DNA of 64,000 bases from Alphaproteobacteria bacterium (lineage in GTDB: Bacteria; Pseudomonadota; Alphaproteobacteria; Rickettsiales; UBA1997), in the NCBI GenBank assembly GCA_014190355.1, contig BJGH01000005.1, positions 46,298 through 110,297 of the forward strand, read 5' to 3'. The notes beneath the pieces are model-generated. The model worked only from the letters and a program-made list of their open reading frames with translations, was not told the DNA's origin and did no database searches. The translations under genes were made by a program, and so were the position numbers. Of this stretch, positions 17,882-27,257 are shown in pieces (the first letter of the stretch is position 1; every line of letters begins with the position of its first letter).

Positions 17882-20029
17882 ATGAGTGATTTTATTTTAG
17901 AAATATTTAGTGAAGAAATTCCTGCAAAAATGCAAAAAAATGCAATTGAGGCTTTTCATAAAATTGCTCAAGAGCAGTTTTTAAAAAATCATTTAATTTT
18001 TCGTGATGACCAATTAGAATGCTTTATTACCCCAACAAGAATGGTTTTAAGTTTAAAAGGAATTGATAAATTTCAAAAAACTCAAACTGTAAAAAAAATC
18101 GGTCCAAAAATTGATGCTAATCCAAAAGCTATTGGTGGTTTTTTAAAGTCATTAGGTTTAGCAAATATTAATCAACTTCAGCAAGAAAATGGATTTTATG
18201 TTTATCAGCTCGAAGCTAAGGAAATTAGAACTGCAGATTTGATTAAAGATTCATTGCCAATAATTTTGCAAAAAACACAAAATCATTGGCCTAAAATTAT
18301 GCGCTGGGATGTTGAAGGTAATGTTCTTCAATTTAAATGGATTAGACCAATTAGAAATATTTTAAGTATTTTTGATCAAGAGGTTATTGATATTGAATTT
18401 GCTGGTCTTAAAAGTAATAATCAAATATTCTTAGGATATAAAAATAATTTAACGGTTATTAAAAATGTTCAAGAATATTATGAAGTTATTGAAAAAAATA
18501 AAATTTTACTCAATCATAATCAACGAAGAGAGATCATATTTAACAAGTTTAAAAATATAAAAGCTAAGTTAAATATTGAAATTATCCATGATGAGGCTAA
18601 TTCTTTTTTAATGGACGAGGTAGTTGGTTTATGTGATATGCCCGAGGTTTTAATTGGTTCAATTGAAAAAAAATTTCTGGAACTTCCTGATGAAATTTTA
18701 ATTCAAACTCTTCAAAGTAATCAAAGATTTTTTTGTTGTCGAAATATTGATGGATCACTTTCAACAGTTTTTCTTTTTGTTATAAATAAAAAAAATGATG
18801 AAAGTTGTTATAAGAAAATTATTAGTGATAATGAAAAACTTGTTAAAGCAAGGCTTTGTGATGCTGAATTTTTTGTTAAGGAAGATCTCAAAAGAAATAT
18901 CCAGTCCAGAGTCGATGATTTGAAAAAAATAATATTTCATCAAGAGTTAGGTTCAATTTATGATAAAACCCAAAGAATTAATAGTTTAGCAAAATTTATT
19001 GCAATATTTGTTCCGCATTGCGATTTAAACTTGATTGAACAAGCCAGCGAATTATCAAAAGTTGATTTAACTTCAAAAGCGGTAGCTGAATTGCCTGAAC
19101 TTCAAGGGAAAATTGGAAGTTATTATGCATTAAAACAAAATTATGATGGTAAAATTGCCATGGCAATTTATGAACATTATTTACCAATTGGTAATTCGGA
19201 ATTACCAAAAACTGCACTTGGAATAACTTTGTCTTTAGCCGATAAAATAGATAGTGTTGTTGGTTTTTTTCTTGCAAATGAAAAACCTACTAGCTCTAAG
19301 GATCCATATGCATTGAGAAGAGGTGTTTTGGGAATTATTAGAATTGCCATAAAATATGATTTGGCTCTGCCAATTAGAATTTTAATTGAAAAATCTCTTA
19401 ATTGTTATCCTTTGAAATTGCAAAAAAAATTTTTAGCAAGTCAGGAGTTAAATTTTTACAAAAATAAAAAACAATTAATCGAAGAAATTGCCATCTTTCT
19501 TGTTGAGCGACTAAGGGTTTACCTTAAAGATCAAGAGGCAATCAGAGTAGATGTTTTAAATGTTGTGGTAGATGAGTATGTTAGTAATATTGAAATTCAT
19601 AAATTTGTTGATTTAATATTTCTCACTAAAAAAATTAAATTTTTAAATAATTTTGTAAATAATCCGGCCAATAAAAACATTATCGAACTATACAAAAGAT
19701 CATCTAATATCATTGAAATTGAGGAGAAAAAGGATAATTGCAAATATAGCGGCAAACCTTCAATTTTGGGATTGAAATCAAATTCTGAAAAAATTCTTAA
19801 TCAAAGAGTTAAACAAATTTTTCATGAGTTTGATGATTTAATTGGTAAAGCTGAATTTGAAAAAGCCTTGGCTTTAACTAAAGTTCTTGAGCTACCACTT
19901 GCAAATTTTTTTGAAAAAGTAATTGTTAACGATCAAGATAAAAGCCTTCGGGAAAATAGACTGCTATTATTATCAAGAATTAGATTTTTATTCAATAAAA
20001 TTGGTGATTTTTCAAAAATTAATTTATAA
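17882..20029 (+). CDS. glyS: Glycyl-tRNA synthetase beta subunit
   Basis: A 715-aa beta subunit of the tetrameric alpha2beta2 GlyRS, which carries tRNA-binding functions. It starts MSDFILEIFSEEIPAKMQ, the typical GlyS N-terminus; an in-frame ATG at 17858 would overlap hom and add eight atypical residues, so I use 17882. The HD-like core is recognisable around TALGITLSLADKIDSVVGFFLANEKPTSSKDPYALRR, and a DALR-type anticodon-binding C-terminus follows. The alpha subunit gene glyQ normally lies immediately upstream, but here that place is taken by hom. Confidence 0.95.
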   Translation: MSDFILEIFSEEIPAKMQKNAIEAFHKIAQEQFLKNHLIFRDDQLECFITPTRMVLSLKGIDKFQKTQTVKKIGPKIDANPKAIGGFLKSLGLANINQLQQENGFYVYQLEAKEIRTADLIKDSLPIILQKTQNHWPKIMRWDVEGNVLQFKWIRPIRNILSIFDQEVIDIEFAGLKSNNQIFLGYKNNLTVIKNVQEYYEVIEKNKILLNHNQRREIIFNKFKNIKAKLNIEIIHDEANSFLMDEVVGLCDMPEVLIGSIEKKFLELPDEILIQTLQSNQRFFCCRNIDGSLSTVFLFVINKKNDESCYKKIISDNEKLVKARLCDAEFFVKEDLKRNIQSRVDDLKKIIFHQELGSIYDKTQRINSLAKFIAIFVPHCDLNLIEQASELSKVDLTSKAVAELPELQGKIGSYYALKQNYDGKIAMAIYEHYLPIGNSELPKTALGITLSLADKIDSVVGFFLANEKPTSSKDPYALRRGVLGIIRIAIKYDLALPIRILIEKSLNCYPLKLQKKFLASQELNFYKNKKQLIEEIAIFLVERLRVYLKDQEAIRVDVLNVVVDEYVSNIEIHKFVDLIFLTKKIKFLNNFVNNPANKNIIELYKRSSNIIEIEEKKDNCKYSGKPSILGLKSNSEKILNQRVKQIFHEFDDLIGKAEFEKALALTKVLELPLANFFEKVIVNDQDKSLRENRLLLLSRIRFLFNKIGDFSKINL

Positions 20030-20238
20030 AAAAACTAATTAATATTTATAGGATATTAATATTTATATCTAATAATACTTAAAATATCTAAATTTATTAT
20101 AAAAAATATTCAATAGTGGATCTTGGAATTGAAACATTTAAAATGTTATATCTTAAATTTGGTTAAATTGATTAATTTTTATTTTACCTGAAACAATATA
20201 ATGATTTAATCGGTTTAATTAGGTAATTTTTTGATATC

Positions 20239-21135
20239 ATGAAAAAAGCATTTTCTCTTATTGAGCTTTCAATTGTAATTTTAATTATTGGAATATTGGT
20301 TGCTGGTGTAACTGCTTCCTCCAGATTGGTATTTCAAATGAAACTTGCTGCATCAAGATCATTAACTGCTGGATCGCCAGTTTCCACGATTTCAGGATTA
20401 ATGATGTGGTTTGAAACAACATTAGAAAGAAGTCTTGATGAAAATCTTGCTAATACAGATCAAATTGCAGCATGGAATGATATTAATCCTCAGTCAACAT
20501 ATAAATATACCTTAAGTCAATCTAATGCAACATATAGGCCAACATATGTCAAATCTGGAATAGGGGGAATTCCAAGTATAAATTTCAGCTCGGATCATTT
20601 TCAGTTAGATAATATTACTTTGCCATTAAATTATTCTATTTTTATTGTATTGAGAAAGTCATCAGCACCAAATGTCAATGGAATGGATATAATTAGTATG
20701 TCAAATTCTAATAATTTTGGTTTACTATTTGAAATTCAGCCAAATAGTGGAGCGTATTTGGGATATAATAGAAGATTCAGAGCCCTTCATCGCTACCCTG
20801 GAACAGCAACAGAAAATGATAACTATACAACTGCAAGTAATTTAATTCAAGATAACAATGATTACATTGTTAGTTTTTCTAGAAATTATAATTCAGTAAG
20901 TAATATTTATTTGAATGGGACGATTGCTTCTGATTCGGCAAATAGTCTTGCTACTGTAAATCAATTTGGTGAAGTAATGTTTTCTTTGTTAATTGGTAAC
21001 TTATTGCCGGGAAATCTTCAACGTCCTTTTGATGGCATGATTTCAGAAATTATTTTTTTTGATCGAGCATTAAAGAATGATGAAATAACCCATATCAACA
21101 AATATCTTGCTAAAAAATATTCAATAAAAATATAA
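20239..21135 (+). CDS. Prepilin-like protein with LamG-like body
   Basis: A 298-aa protein with a class III (prepilin) signal: MKKA followed by FSLIELSIVILIIGILVAGV, giving cleavage between Ala4 and Phe5 and the Glu at mature position 5 that is needed for pilin assembly. The remaining 260 residues resemble a concanavalin/LamG fold, with VKSGIGGIPSINFSSDHFQL near the start and FDGMISEIIFFDRALKNDEI at the end. That final segment, with FDG-I-EIIFFDRAL followed by I-KYLAKKY, is typical of LamG-3 domains in secreted proteins. It is much larger than a major pilin and may be an adhesive minor pilin or pseudopilin. It stands alone, 209 bp after glyS; the PilMNOP-like genes at 46.4-49.9 kb are candidate partners. 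Confidence 0.85.
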   Translation: MKKAFSLIELSIVILIIGILVAGVTASSRLVFQMKLAASRSLTAGSPVSTISGLMMWFETTLERSLDENLANTDQIAAWNDINPQSTYKYTLSQSNATYRPTYVKSGIGGIPSINFSSDHFQLDNITLPLNYSIFIVLRKSSAPNVNGMDIISMSNSNNFGLLFEIQPNSGAYLGYNRRFRALHRYPGTATENDNYTTASNLIQDNNDYIVSFSRNYNSVSNIYLNGTIASDSANSLATVNQFGEVMFSLLIGNLLPGNLQRPFDGMISEIIFFDRALKNDEITHINKYLAKKYSIKI

Positions 21136-21175
21136 TTTAGTTTTTTTGTTCAATAATTATATAGAAATTAATTTT

Positions 21176-21979
21176 ATGTTTAAGAATATTTTATTTTTAG
21201 GTTGCGGAAACATGGGAAGGGCAATATTACAAAAAATATTAGAAAATAATATTTTTCAAGATAATCAAATAACAGTTGTTAAACCTTCTTCAAATAATTT
21301 GATAGCTAATGTTAATTATCAAAATTCACTAAATCTTTTGCACGGATCTTATCAGGCAGATTTAGTTTTCATATGTGTTAAACCTCAGGATAGCGAACAG
21401 GTTTTAAATGAATTATTTGCTTCAAAAATTACTAATCCAAATACTATTTTTATCTCAATAATGGCTGGAAAAAATTTAAAATTTTTTCAAAAGATTTTCT
21501 CCAAAAAAGTTAAAATAATTCGTTGCATGCCTAATATTTTGGTTAAAGAAAACAACGGAATTATTCCTTATTTTACTAGCAAAAATGTAAGTGCAATTGA
21601 ACAAGATTTTTTTGAAAAAATTTTTAATAATTTTGCAAGCTGTTTGGCATTGGATGACGAAAAATTATTTCATGCTTACACAGCTTTATTTGGTTCAGGT
21701 CCTGCTTATGTTTTTTTAATTGCCAGTTTATTAATTGAAATTGCAATTGAATTAAAAGTTGAAAAAAATATTGCTGTTAAATTGGTCAAAAAATTATTGT
21801 TTGGTTCAACGCAGTTATTAAATAATTCAGATGATATATCGCAGTTACTAGCTATGATTACCAGTGCTAAGGGAACAACAGCATCTGCTTTGGAAGCTTT
21901 AAATAAAAATAACAATTTACAAAAATTATTGCGTAAAGCTATTATGAGTGCCGTGAAAACTTCAAAAAAATTAGCTTAA
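21176..21979 (+). CDS. proC: Pyrroline-5-carboxylate reductase
   Basis: A 267-aa enzyme for the last step of proline synthesis. The dinucleotide motif is ILFLGCGNMGRAIL at the N-terminus. The middle contains IRCMPNILV, and the C-terminal dimerisation domain has the signatures ALFGSGPAYVFL and AMITSAKGTTASALEAL. I start at the ATG at 21176 because homologues begin right before the Rossmann strand; an upstream ATG at 21146 would add ten residues of no recognisable homology. rnhA begins 4 bp downstream, so the two are probably one unit. Confidence 0.94.
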   Translation: MFKNILFLGCGNMGRAILQKILENNIFQDNQITVVKPSSNNLIANVNYQNSLNLLHGSYQADLVFICVKPQDSEQVLNELFASKITNPNTIFISIMAGKNLKFFQKIFSKKVKIIRCMPNILVKENNGIIPYFTSKNVSAIEQDFFEKIFNNFASCLALDDEKLFHAYTALFGSGPAYVFLIASLLIEIAIELKVEKNIAVKLVKKLLFGSTQLLNNSDDISQLLAMITSAKGTTASALEALNKNNNLQKLLRKAIMSAVKTSKKLA

Positions 21980-21983
21980 TTTT

Positions 21984-22451
21984 ATGACAAATTCTAACCA
22001 AGAACAAATAACTCAGATTGAAATTTATACCGATGGAGCATGTTCAGGTAACCCAGGCAAAGGAGGTTGGGGAGCTTTATTGTTGTACAAGGATCATCAA
22101 AAGCAGATCAATGGTTTTTGTCGAGATACAACTAATAATCGTATGGAATTAACTGCAGTAATTGAATCTTTAAAGCATGTTAAAAAAACCATACCAGTCA
22201 AAATTTATACTGATAGTAAATATGTTATGGATGGCATAACTAAATGGATAAATTCTTGGAAAAAAAATGGCTGGAAAACTGCTGATAAAAAACCCGTAAA
22301 AAATAATGATTTATGGCAAGAGCTTGATATAGAATGTCAAAAACATCAAATTACTTGGCAATGGGTTAAGGGTCATAATGGTAACAAATTTAATGAGGTT
22401 GCTGATAATCTTGCTCGTCAAGCTATAGGTAAGTTGGCTAAAGGTAAGTAG
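21984..22451 (+). CDS. rnhA: Ribonuclease HI
   Basis: A 155-aa endonuclease cutting the RNA strand of RNA-DNA hybrids. The four acidic active-site residues appear in IYTDGACSGNPGKGGWG (Asp), NNRMELTAVIESL (Glu), YTDSKYVMDGI (Asp) and NEVADNLARQA (Asp), and the basic helix WKTADKKPVKNNDLWQ is present. The size matches the family. It converges with ubiG with only 8 bp between stop codons, and no terminator is seen there. Confidence 0.97.
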   Translation: MTNSNQEQITQIEIYTDGACSGNPGKGGWGALLLYKDHQKQINGFCRDTTNNRMELTAVIESLKHVKKTIPVKIYTDSKYVMDGITKWINSWKKNGWKTADKKPVKNNDLWQELDIECQKHQITWQWVKGHNGNKFNEVADNLARQAIGKLAKGK

Positions 22452-22459
22452 TTTGACTG

Positions 22460-23194
22460 TTAAGCTGTTTTTTCAAGAATTGCACAATAATTTACCGCAA
22501 GGTCTTGACTAAGATAAAAATCATCTTTTAATAAATTATAAGAAAAGCCAGTTAATTCAATTAGTTTTAGATGATGATTGTTAGCAATTGAAAAAATTTC
22601 TGAAGGTTTAACAAATTTATCATATTGATGAGTTCCAATTGGTAACCATCTTAAAACATATTCTGCACCAATTTTTGCCATGATTAATGACTTAACAGTC
22701 CGATTAATTGTAGCAATGAATAGAAGGCCATTTGGTTTAACTAATTGTCCACAAGATTTTATAAATAATTCAATATCGCTAACATGTTCAATTATTTCAA
22801 GTGCTAATACCACGTCAAATTGTTGATTAGTTTGAGCTAAATCTTCTGCACTGTTAGCTAAGTATTTTATTTTTAAATTATTTTTTTGAGCATGAGTTTT
22901 GGCGATTTCAATATTTATTGGTGATGCATCAATTGCCAAAACATCTCCACCCATGTTATAAAATGGTTCGCTAATTAGTCCTCCTCCGCAACCTATGTCA
23001 AGGATTTTGAGATTTGTAAGAGGTTGAAGAGATTTATCATCAAGATTGAAATGCTGACAAATTTTGCTTCGCATAAAACTTAGCCGAATTGGATTAAATT
23101 TATGTAATGGTTTGAATTTTCCTGATGGATTCCACCATTCATTAGCCATTTTCTCAAATTTGCTAATTTCTTGATTATCAATAGTTGATGACAT
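22460..23194 (-). CDS. ubiG: Ubiquinone biosynthesis O-methyltransferase
   Basis: A 244-aa SAM-dependent methyltransferase performing both O-methylations in ubiquinone synthesis. It has the N-terminal family segment KFEKMANEWWNPSGKFKPLHKFNPIR, motif I ILDIGCGGGLISEPF, and VLALEIIEHV further on, followed by the membrane-contacting loop KPNGLLFIATINRT. The length is standard. era lies one base upstream on the same strand, so era-ubiG are co-transcribed. Confidence 0.96.
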   Translation of the reverse strand: MSSTIDNQEISKFEKMANEWWNPSGKFKPLHKFNPIRLSFMRSKICQHFNLDDKSLQPLTNLKILDIGCGGGLISEPFYNMGGDVLAIDASPINIEIAKTHAQKNNLKIKYLANSAEDLAQTNQQFDVVLALEIIEHVSDIELFIKSCGQLVKPNGLLFIATINRTVKSLIMAKIGAEYVLRWLPIGTHQYDKFVKPSEIFSIANNHHLKLIELTGFSYNLLKDDFYLSQDLAVNYCAILEKTA

Positions 23195-23195
23195 A

Positions 23196-24164
23196 TTAAT
23201 TTTTATTTTGAGGAAGTTTATTTAATTCAAATTTATCAAAATTTTCAGTTTTATTCATCCAATTTTCTTCAACTTTGACGAATAAAAATAAATGAACTTT
23301 GGTGTTGGCGATTTGACCAATATCATGCCTTGCCTGTTCACCAATTTTTTTAATCATTTGCCCATTTTTGCCAAGTACAATAGATTTTTGACTTTCTTTT
23401 AAAACTAAGATTGTTTGTTTGATTTTGAGTTGATGATTGTCTAAAATTTCGAAACTATCAGTTTTTACTGAGATGCTGTAGGGTAGCTCTTGGTTGAGGT
23501 TAAGAAATAGTTTTTCACGAGTAATTTCACTGGCAATAAACCTCATACTTGCATCAGTAATTTCTTCTTCAGGGTATGGCCAATCTTGACGAAGACATTT
23601 CTCTTTTAAAAATTGAGTTAATAAATCAATACCTTCGTTTGTTAATGCACTTACCGGAATAATATCTAAAAAACCAAGATTAGCAAGATCAGCAATGATT
23701 GTGAGAATTTTTGATTTTCTTATTTTATCAATTTTGTTTATGATAATAGTGATTGGTAAATTTTCTTTTTTTAAATCGTTAAGAATTCTTTGATTTTCAA
23801 GATTAACTCCTATTTCGCTGTCGATAACATAAGCAATATGATCAGCTTCACGAAGAGCTTGCCAAGCTGTTTTAACAATAATTCGTTCTAATATTTTATC
23901 TTGCCTTGGAATAAAAATTCCCGGAGTGTCAATACCAATAATTTGACAATTATCCAAAGTAATTATTGCTTTAATAGAATTTCTAGTAGTTTGAACTTTT
24001 GGTGAAACAATCGAGATTTTTTGCTGAAGCATGGCATTACACAAACTTGATTTCCCTGCATTAGGCATGCCTACAATGGCAATAATGCCATGTTTTTTAT
24101 TTAAGATATTTTTTTTATTACCTGATTTGTTATTAGTTAAATCTTGTTGATTATTATTATTCAT
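23196..24164 (-). CDS. era: GTPase Era
   Basis: A 322-aa GTPase that binds 16S rRNA and acts in 30S subunit maturation. The G domain shows G1 GMPNAGKSSL, G2 around TTRNSI, G3 DTPG and G4 NKID; the C-terminal KH domain contains ILVLKESQKSIVLGKNGQMIKKIG. The N-terminus carries about 25 extra Asn/Lys-rich residues before the first beta strand, a low-complexity extension also seen in other proteins of this window. It lies between aroG (13 bp upstream) and ubiG. Confidence 0.96.
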   Translation of the reverse strand: MNNNNQQDLTNNKSGNKKNILNKKHGIIAIVGMPNAGKSSLCNAMLQQKISIVSPKVQTTRNSIKAIITLDNCQIIGIDTPGIFIPRQDKILERIIVKTAWQALREADHIAYVIDSEIGVNLENQRILNDLKKENLPITIIINKIDKIRKSKILTIIADLANLGFLDIIPVSALTNEGIDLLTQFLKEKCLRQDWPYPEEEITDASMRFIASEITREKLFLNLNQELPYSISVKTDSFEILDNHQLKIKQTILVLKESQKSIVLGKNGQMIKKIGEQARHDIGQIANTKVHLFLFVKVEENWMNKTENFDKFELNKLPQNKN

Positions 24165-24177
24165 TATCTTTTTTTAA

Positions 24178-25542
24178 TTATTTTAAATCTTTACTGAGTT
24201 CTAAAGCTATGCTGAAGGCCATTTCGATACTTTGTGCACTATTAAGTCTAGGATCGCAATGAGTATGATAACGATCAGAAAGATTAAGTTCACCAATTTT
24301 TTGATTTCCTCCCAAACATTCTGTGACATCTTGTCCAGTCATTTCAAAATGAACTCCTCCTGCATAACTATCTAACTCTTGATGAATTAAAAAGAAACTT
24401 TTTACTTCATCTAAAATATCACTAAATTTTCTAGTTTTGAAATTATTAGAAGTTTTGATGGTATTGCCATGCATTGGATCGCAAGACCAAATAACATTAT
24501 GACTAGTTTTCTTAACTGCTTTAACTAATTTAGGAAGCATTTTATTGATATTATCCTTACCCATTCTCGAGATTAAAGTAATTCTTCCTGGGATATTTTC
24601 TGGATTAAGAATATCAAGAAGTTTGATAAGGTCATCTTCAGTAATTGATGGTCCAACTTTAAAAGCTATTGGATTGTTAATTCCTCTCATAAATTCAATA
24701 TGAGCTTCATCAGGATTTCTGGTTCGATCACCAATCCACAACATATGTGCACTAGTATCATAAAATTTATTATTTTGAGTATCTTCTCTAACAAAAGCTT
24801 CTTCGTAATTTAATAATAACGCTTCATGAGAAGTGTAAAAGTTTGCGGTAGTAAATTGAGGAAGTGATTTGTAGTCAATACCGCACGCAGTCATAAAATT
24901 GAGAACCTCGTTAATTTCATTATTAACATTGGAGATATTTTTTTTGTTACCAAAAATTTCTGCAAATTCTTCATTCCATTTATTAATTTTTTCAAGATTG
25001 CCATAACCTCCCAAAGCAAGAGAACGAAGAAAATTTAGCGATGCACTTGAGTAAAAATATGCATTGACAAGTCTTTGTGGATCGGCTTGACGATTTTTTT
25101 GTTCAAAATCAATAGCATTAACAATATCTCCGCGATAAGCAGGTAAAGATACCCCATTAACAGTTTCATCAGCTTGAGAGCGAGGTTTAGCATATTGACC
25201 AGCAATTCTTCCAACCTTGACGATAGGTTTTTTTAAACCATACATCAAGGCAATGGTCATTTGCATTATAGTTCGAAAATAACTTTGTAAATTATAATGC
25301 GAAAATTCCGTAAAGCTTTCAGCGCAGTCACCAGCTTGAAGGAGAAAGGCTTGTTTATTTGCTACATTTTCTAGTTCTATTCGAAGCTTATTGATTTCGT
25401 CAATTGAAACCAGGGATGGGAATGTTGCAAGTTGATTCTCAATTTCGCTAAGAAATTTCTGATCTCGATAAGTAGGTTGTTGTTTAATTGGAAAATTTCG
25501 CCAAGAATTTTTTTGCCATTTTTGGTGCCATTTTTTTTGCAT
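24178..25542 (-). CDS. aroG: 3-deoxy-7-phosphoheptulonate synthase, class II
   Basis: A 454-aa class II (plant-type) DAHP synthase, the first enzyme of the shikimate pathway, condensing PEP with erythrose-4-phosphate. Recognisable motifs are FLLQAGDCAESF, VGRIAGQYAKPRS, WIGDRTRNPDEAHIEFMRGI, ISRMGKDNI, WSCDPMHGNT and HFEMTGQDVTECLGG. Length and motif order match the family. It is divergent from pheA (85 bp apart), so control of the two aromatic genes may share one upstream region. The symbol aroG is used in the broad sense; class II enzymes are also named aroF or aroH in databases. Confidence 0.95.
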   Translation of the reverse strand: MQKKWHQKWQKNSWRNFPIKQQPTYRDQKFLSEIENQLATFPSLVSIDEINKLRIELENVANKQAFLLQAGDCAESFTEFSHYNLQSYFRTIMQMTIALMYGLKKPIVKVGRIAGQYAKPRSQADETVNGVSLPAYRGDIVNAIDFEQKNRQADPQRLVNAYFYSSASLNFLRSLALGGYGNLEKINKWNEEFAEIFGNKKNISNVNNEINEVLNFMTACGIDYKSLPQFTTANFYTSHEALLLNYEEAFVREDTQNNKFYDTSAHMLWIGDRTRNPDEAHIEFMRGINNPIAFKVGPSITEDDLIKLLDILNPENIPGRITLISRMGKDNINKMLPKLVKAVKKTSHNVIWSCDPMHGNTIKTSNNFKTRKFSDILDEVKSFFLIHQELDSYAGGVHFEMTGQDVTECLGGNQKIGELNLSDRYHTHCDPRLNSAQSIEMAFSIALELSKDLK

Positions 25543-25627
25543 ATTAAGAATATTAAATTAAATTTATTAAAATTATAACAAGTTTTACAACTTTGTCAAT
25601 TGCATTTTTAATTAATTTTAATTTTTT

Positions 25628-26470
25628 ATGACAGCACAAATTATTGCCTATCAAGGTTGCGAAGGAGCAAATTCAAATCTAGCTTGCCTAAAATTTTATC
25701 CGCAATTTCAAGCCAAGGCTTATGATACATTTTATGAAGTTTTTGAAGCGGTTGATCGTAGTGAGGTTGAATTTGCTATGATACCTCTTGAAAATTCATA
25801 CGCGGGAAGGGTTAGTGAGATTCACGACTTATTGCAAAAATATGATGTTTCAATTATTGCAGAACATTTTTTTCCAATTAATCATAATCTGGTGGGTATT
25901 AAAGGAGCAAAAATTGAAGATATTTCAGAAATTTATTCCCATCCTCAAGCTCTCGCTCAGTGTCAAAATAATTTAAGAAGTTTGGGAGTTAAAGTTCACG
26001 AATTTTCTAATACTGCTAAATCAGCTCAATTTGTTGCCAAATCAAATGATAAATCAAAAGGGGCGATATGCTCCAGATATGCTAGTGATTTAAATAATCT
26101 TGAAGTAATTAAAGAAAATATGCAAGATAGCAGCAATGACAACATAACAATTTTTATTGTTATCTCAAAATTATCCCATGAAACTGATCCTAAAATTGCT
26201 CCAACTATTACGGCATTGTTATTTACAATTCGAAATATTCCAGGTTCTTTATATAAAGCATTAGGAGGTTTTGCTACAAATTCTGTAAGTATTGTTAAGT
26301 TAGAAAGTTATATTCCTGGAGGAGTATCTAATCAGGCTAAATTTTTTATAAGTATTGAAGGACATCCAACTCAAAAAAAAGTTGGACTAGCTCTTGAAGA
26401 ACTGGGATTCTTTTCCAAAAATGTTAAATTACTAGGAGTGTATTATGCTGATCCTGCTAGATTTTTATAA
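25628..26470 (+). CDS. pheA: Prephenate dehydratase
   Basis: A 280-aa monofunctional enzyme forming phenylpyruvate from prephenate. The catalytic domain spans about residues 1-180 (QGCEGANSNLA, MIPLENSYAGRV, SHPQALAQC) and is followed by an ACT domain with the allosteric segment ESYIPGG, so feedback inhibition by phenylalanine is likely. The usual TRF motif near the end of the catalytic domain reads TIF here (SNDNITIFIV), an Arg-to-Ile change at a position normally conserved. No chorismate mutase domain is fused. rsmD follows after 18 bp. Confidence 0.93.
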   Translation: MTAQIIAYQGCEGANSNLACLKFYPQFQAKAYDTFYEVFEAVDRSEVEFAMIPLENSYAGRVSEIHDLLQKYDVSIIAEHFFPINHNLVGIKGAKIEDISEIYSHPQALAQCQNNLRSLGVKVHEFSNTAKSAQFVAKSNDKSKGAICSRYASDLNNLEVIKENMQDSSNDNITIFIVISKLSHETDPKIAPTITALLFTIRNIPGSLYKALGGFATNSVSIVKLESYIPGGVSNQAKFFISIEGHPTQKKVGLALEELGFFSKNVKLLGVYYADPARFL

Positions 26471-26488
26471 AAATAATTCTTAGAAAAA

Positions 26489-27079
26489 ATGAGAATAATT
26501 TCTGGAAAATTTCGTCATCAAATCTTATTTGATACCTCAAAATATAGCGATCTTCATCCAACCACTGATAGAAATCGCCAAGCCCTATTTAATGTCCTTA
26601 CCAACGGAAGTTTTTTAAATGAAATAAGTTTTAATTTGCTTGATGCTAATGTTTTAGATTTGTGTTGTGGAACTGGAGCAATTGGTTTTGAAGCAATTTC
26701 AAGAGGAGCAAAAACTGTAACAGCTATTGATAATAATCATGAACATTTAACAATTGCAAAGAAGAATGCTGAAAAGTTAAAAATAAGTAATAACTGTAAT
26801 TTTATATTAGCAGATACTAAAAAATTACCAGTTTGTAATGAAAATTTTGATCTAATATTTATTGATCCTCCCTACAGTTTTAGTTATCAGGTAATTTTTG
26901 AAGAATTGAAAAAAAAATCCTATTTAAAAAAAAATCAATTAGTTGTGGTGGAAAGTCAAATTAAAAATCAATCGGATATGGAAAATTATTATAAAAATAG
27001 ATTTGAACCTTTAGGACAGAAAATTTATGGTAAAACAATTTTTGATTTTTTAACACCAAAATTTGGTGAATTTAATTGA
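26489..27079 (+). CDS. rsmD: 16S rRNA (guanine966-N2)-methyltransferase
   Basis: A 196-aa SAM-dependent methyltransferase. It starts MRIISGKFR, typical of RsmD, and contains the segment HPTTDRNRQALFNVL (family consensus RPTTDRVREALFN), motif I VLDLCCGTGAIGFEAISRGA and the catalytic DPPYSF. It modifies G966 in helix 31 of 16S rRNA. It follows pheA closely and is followed by 178 bp of AT-rich sequence without visible features. Confidence 0.93.
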   Translation: MRIISGKFRHQILFDTSKYSDLHPTTDRNRQALFNVLTNGSFLNEISFNLLDANVLDLCCGTGAIGFEAISRGAKTVTAIDNNHEHLTIAKKNAEKLKISNNCNFILADTKKLPVCNENFDLIFIDPPYSFSYQVIFEELKKKSYLKKNQLVVVESQIKNQSDMENYYKNRFEPLGQKIYGKTIFDFLTPKFGEFN

Positions 27080-27257
27080 AAAAATTAATTAATTTCACTA
27101 AGATGTATTAAGCTATTAATTGGTATATTTTTAAATGCTTTAAGATTTAAGAGTTTAAATCGAAAAATTTAAGAAAAATTTTTTAATAAAAATAATTTTA
27201 TAAATTTATTAATATTATTTAATTCGAGTTTTATTTAATTAAAAGAACCATTACAAA

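Noticed and set aside
20038-20067. Direct repeat ATTAATATTTATA, two copies 17 bp apart, after glyS
   Set aside because: Pure A/T words of this length recur by chance in this sequence; no adjoining gene or second site supports a function.
20197-20202. TATAAT upstream of the prepilin gene as a -10 box
   Set aside because: The nearest TTGATT lies 23 bp upstream, too far for a standard promoter; such hexamers are frequent by chance here.
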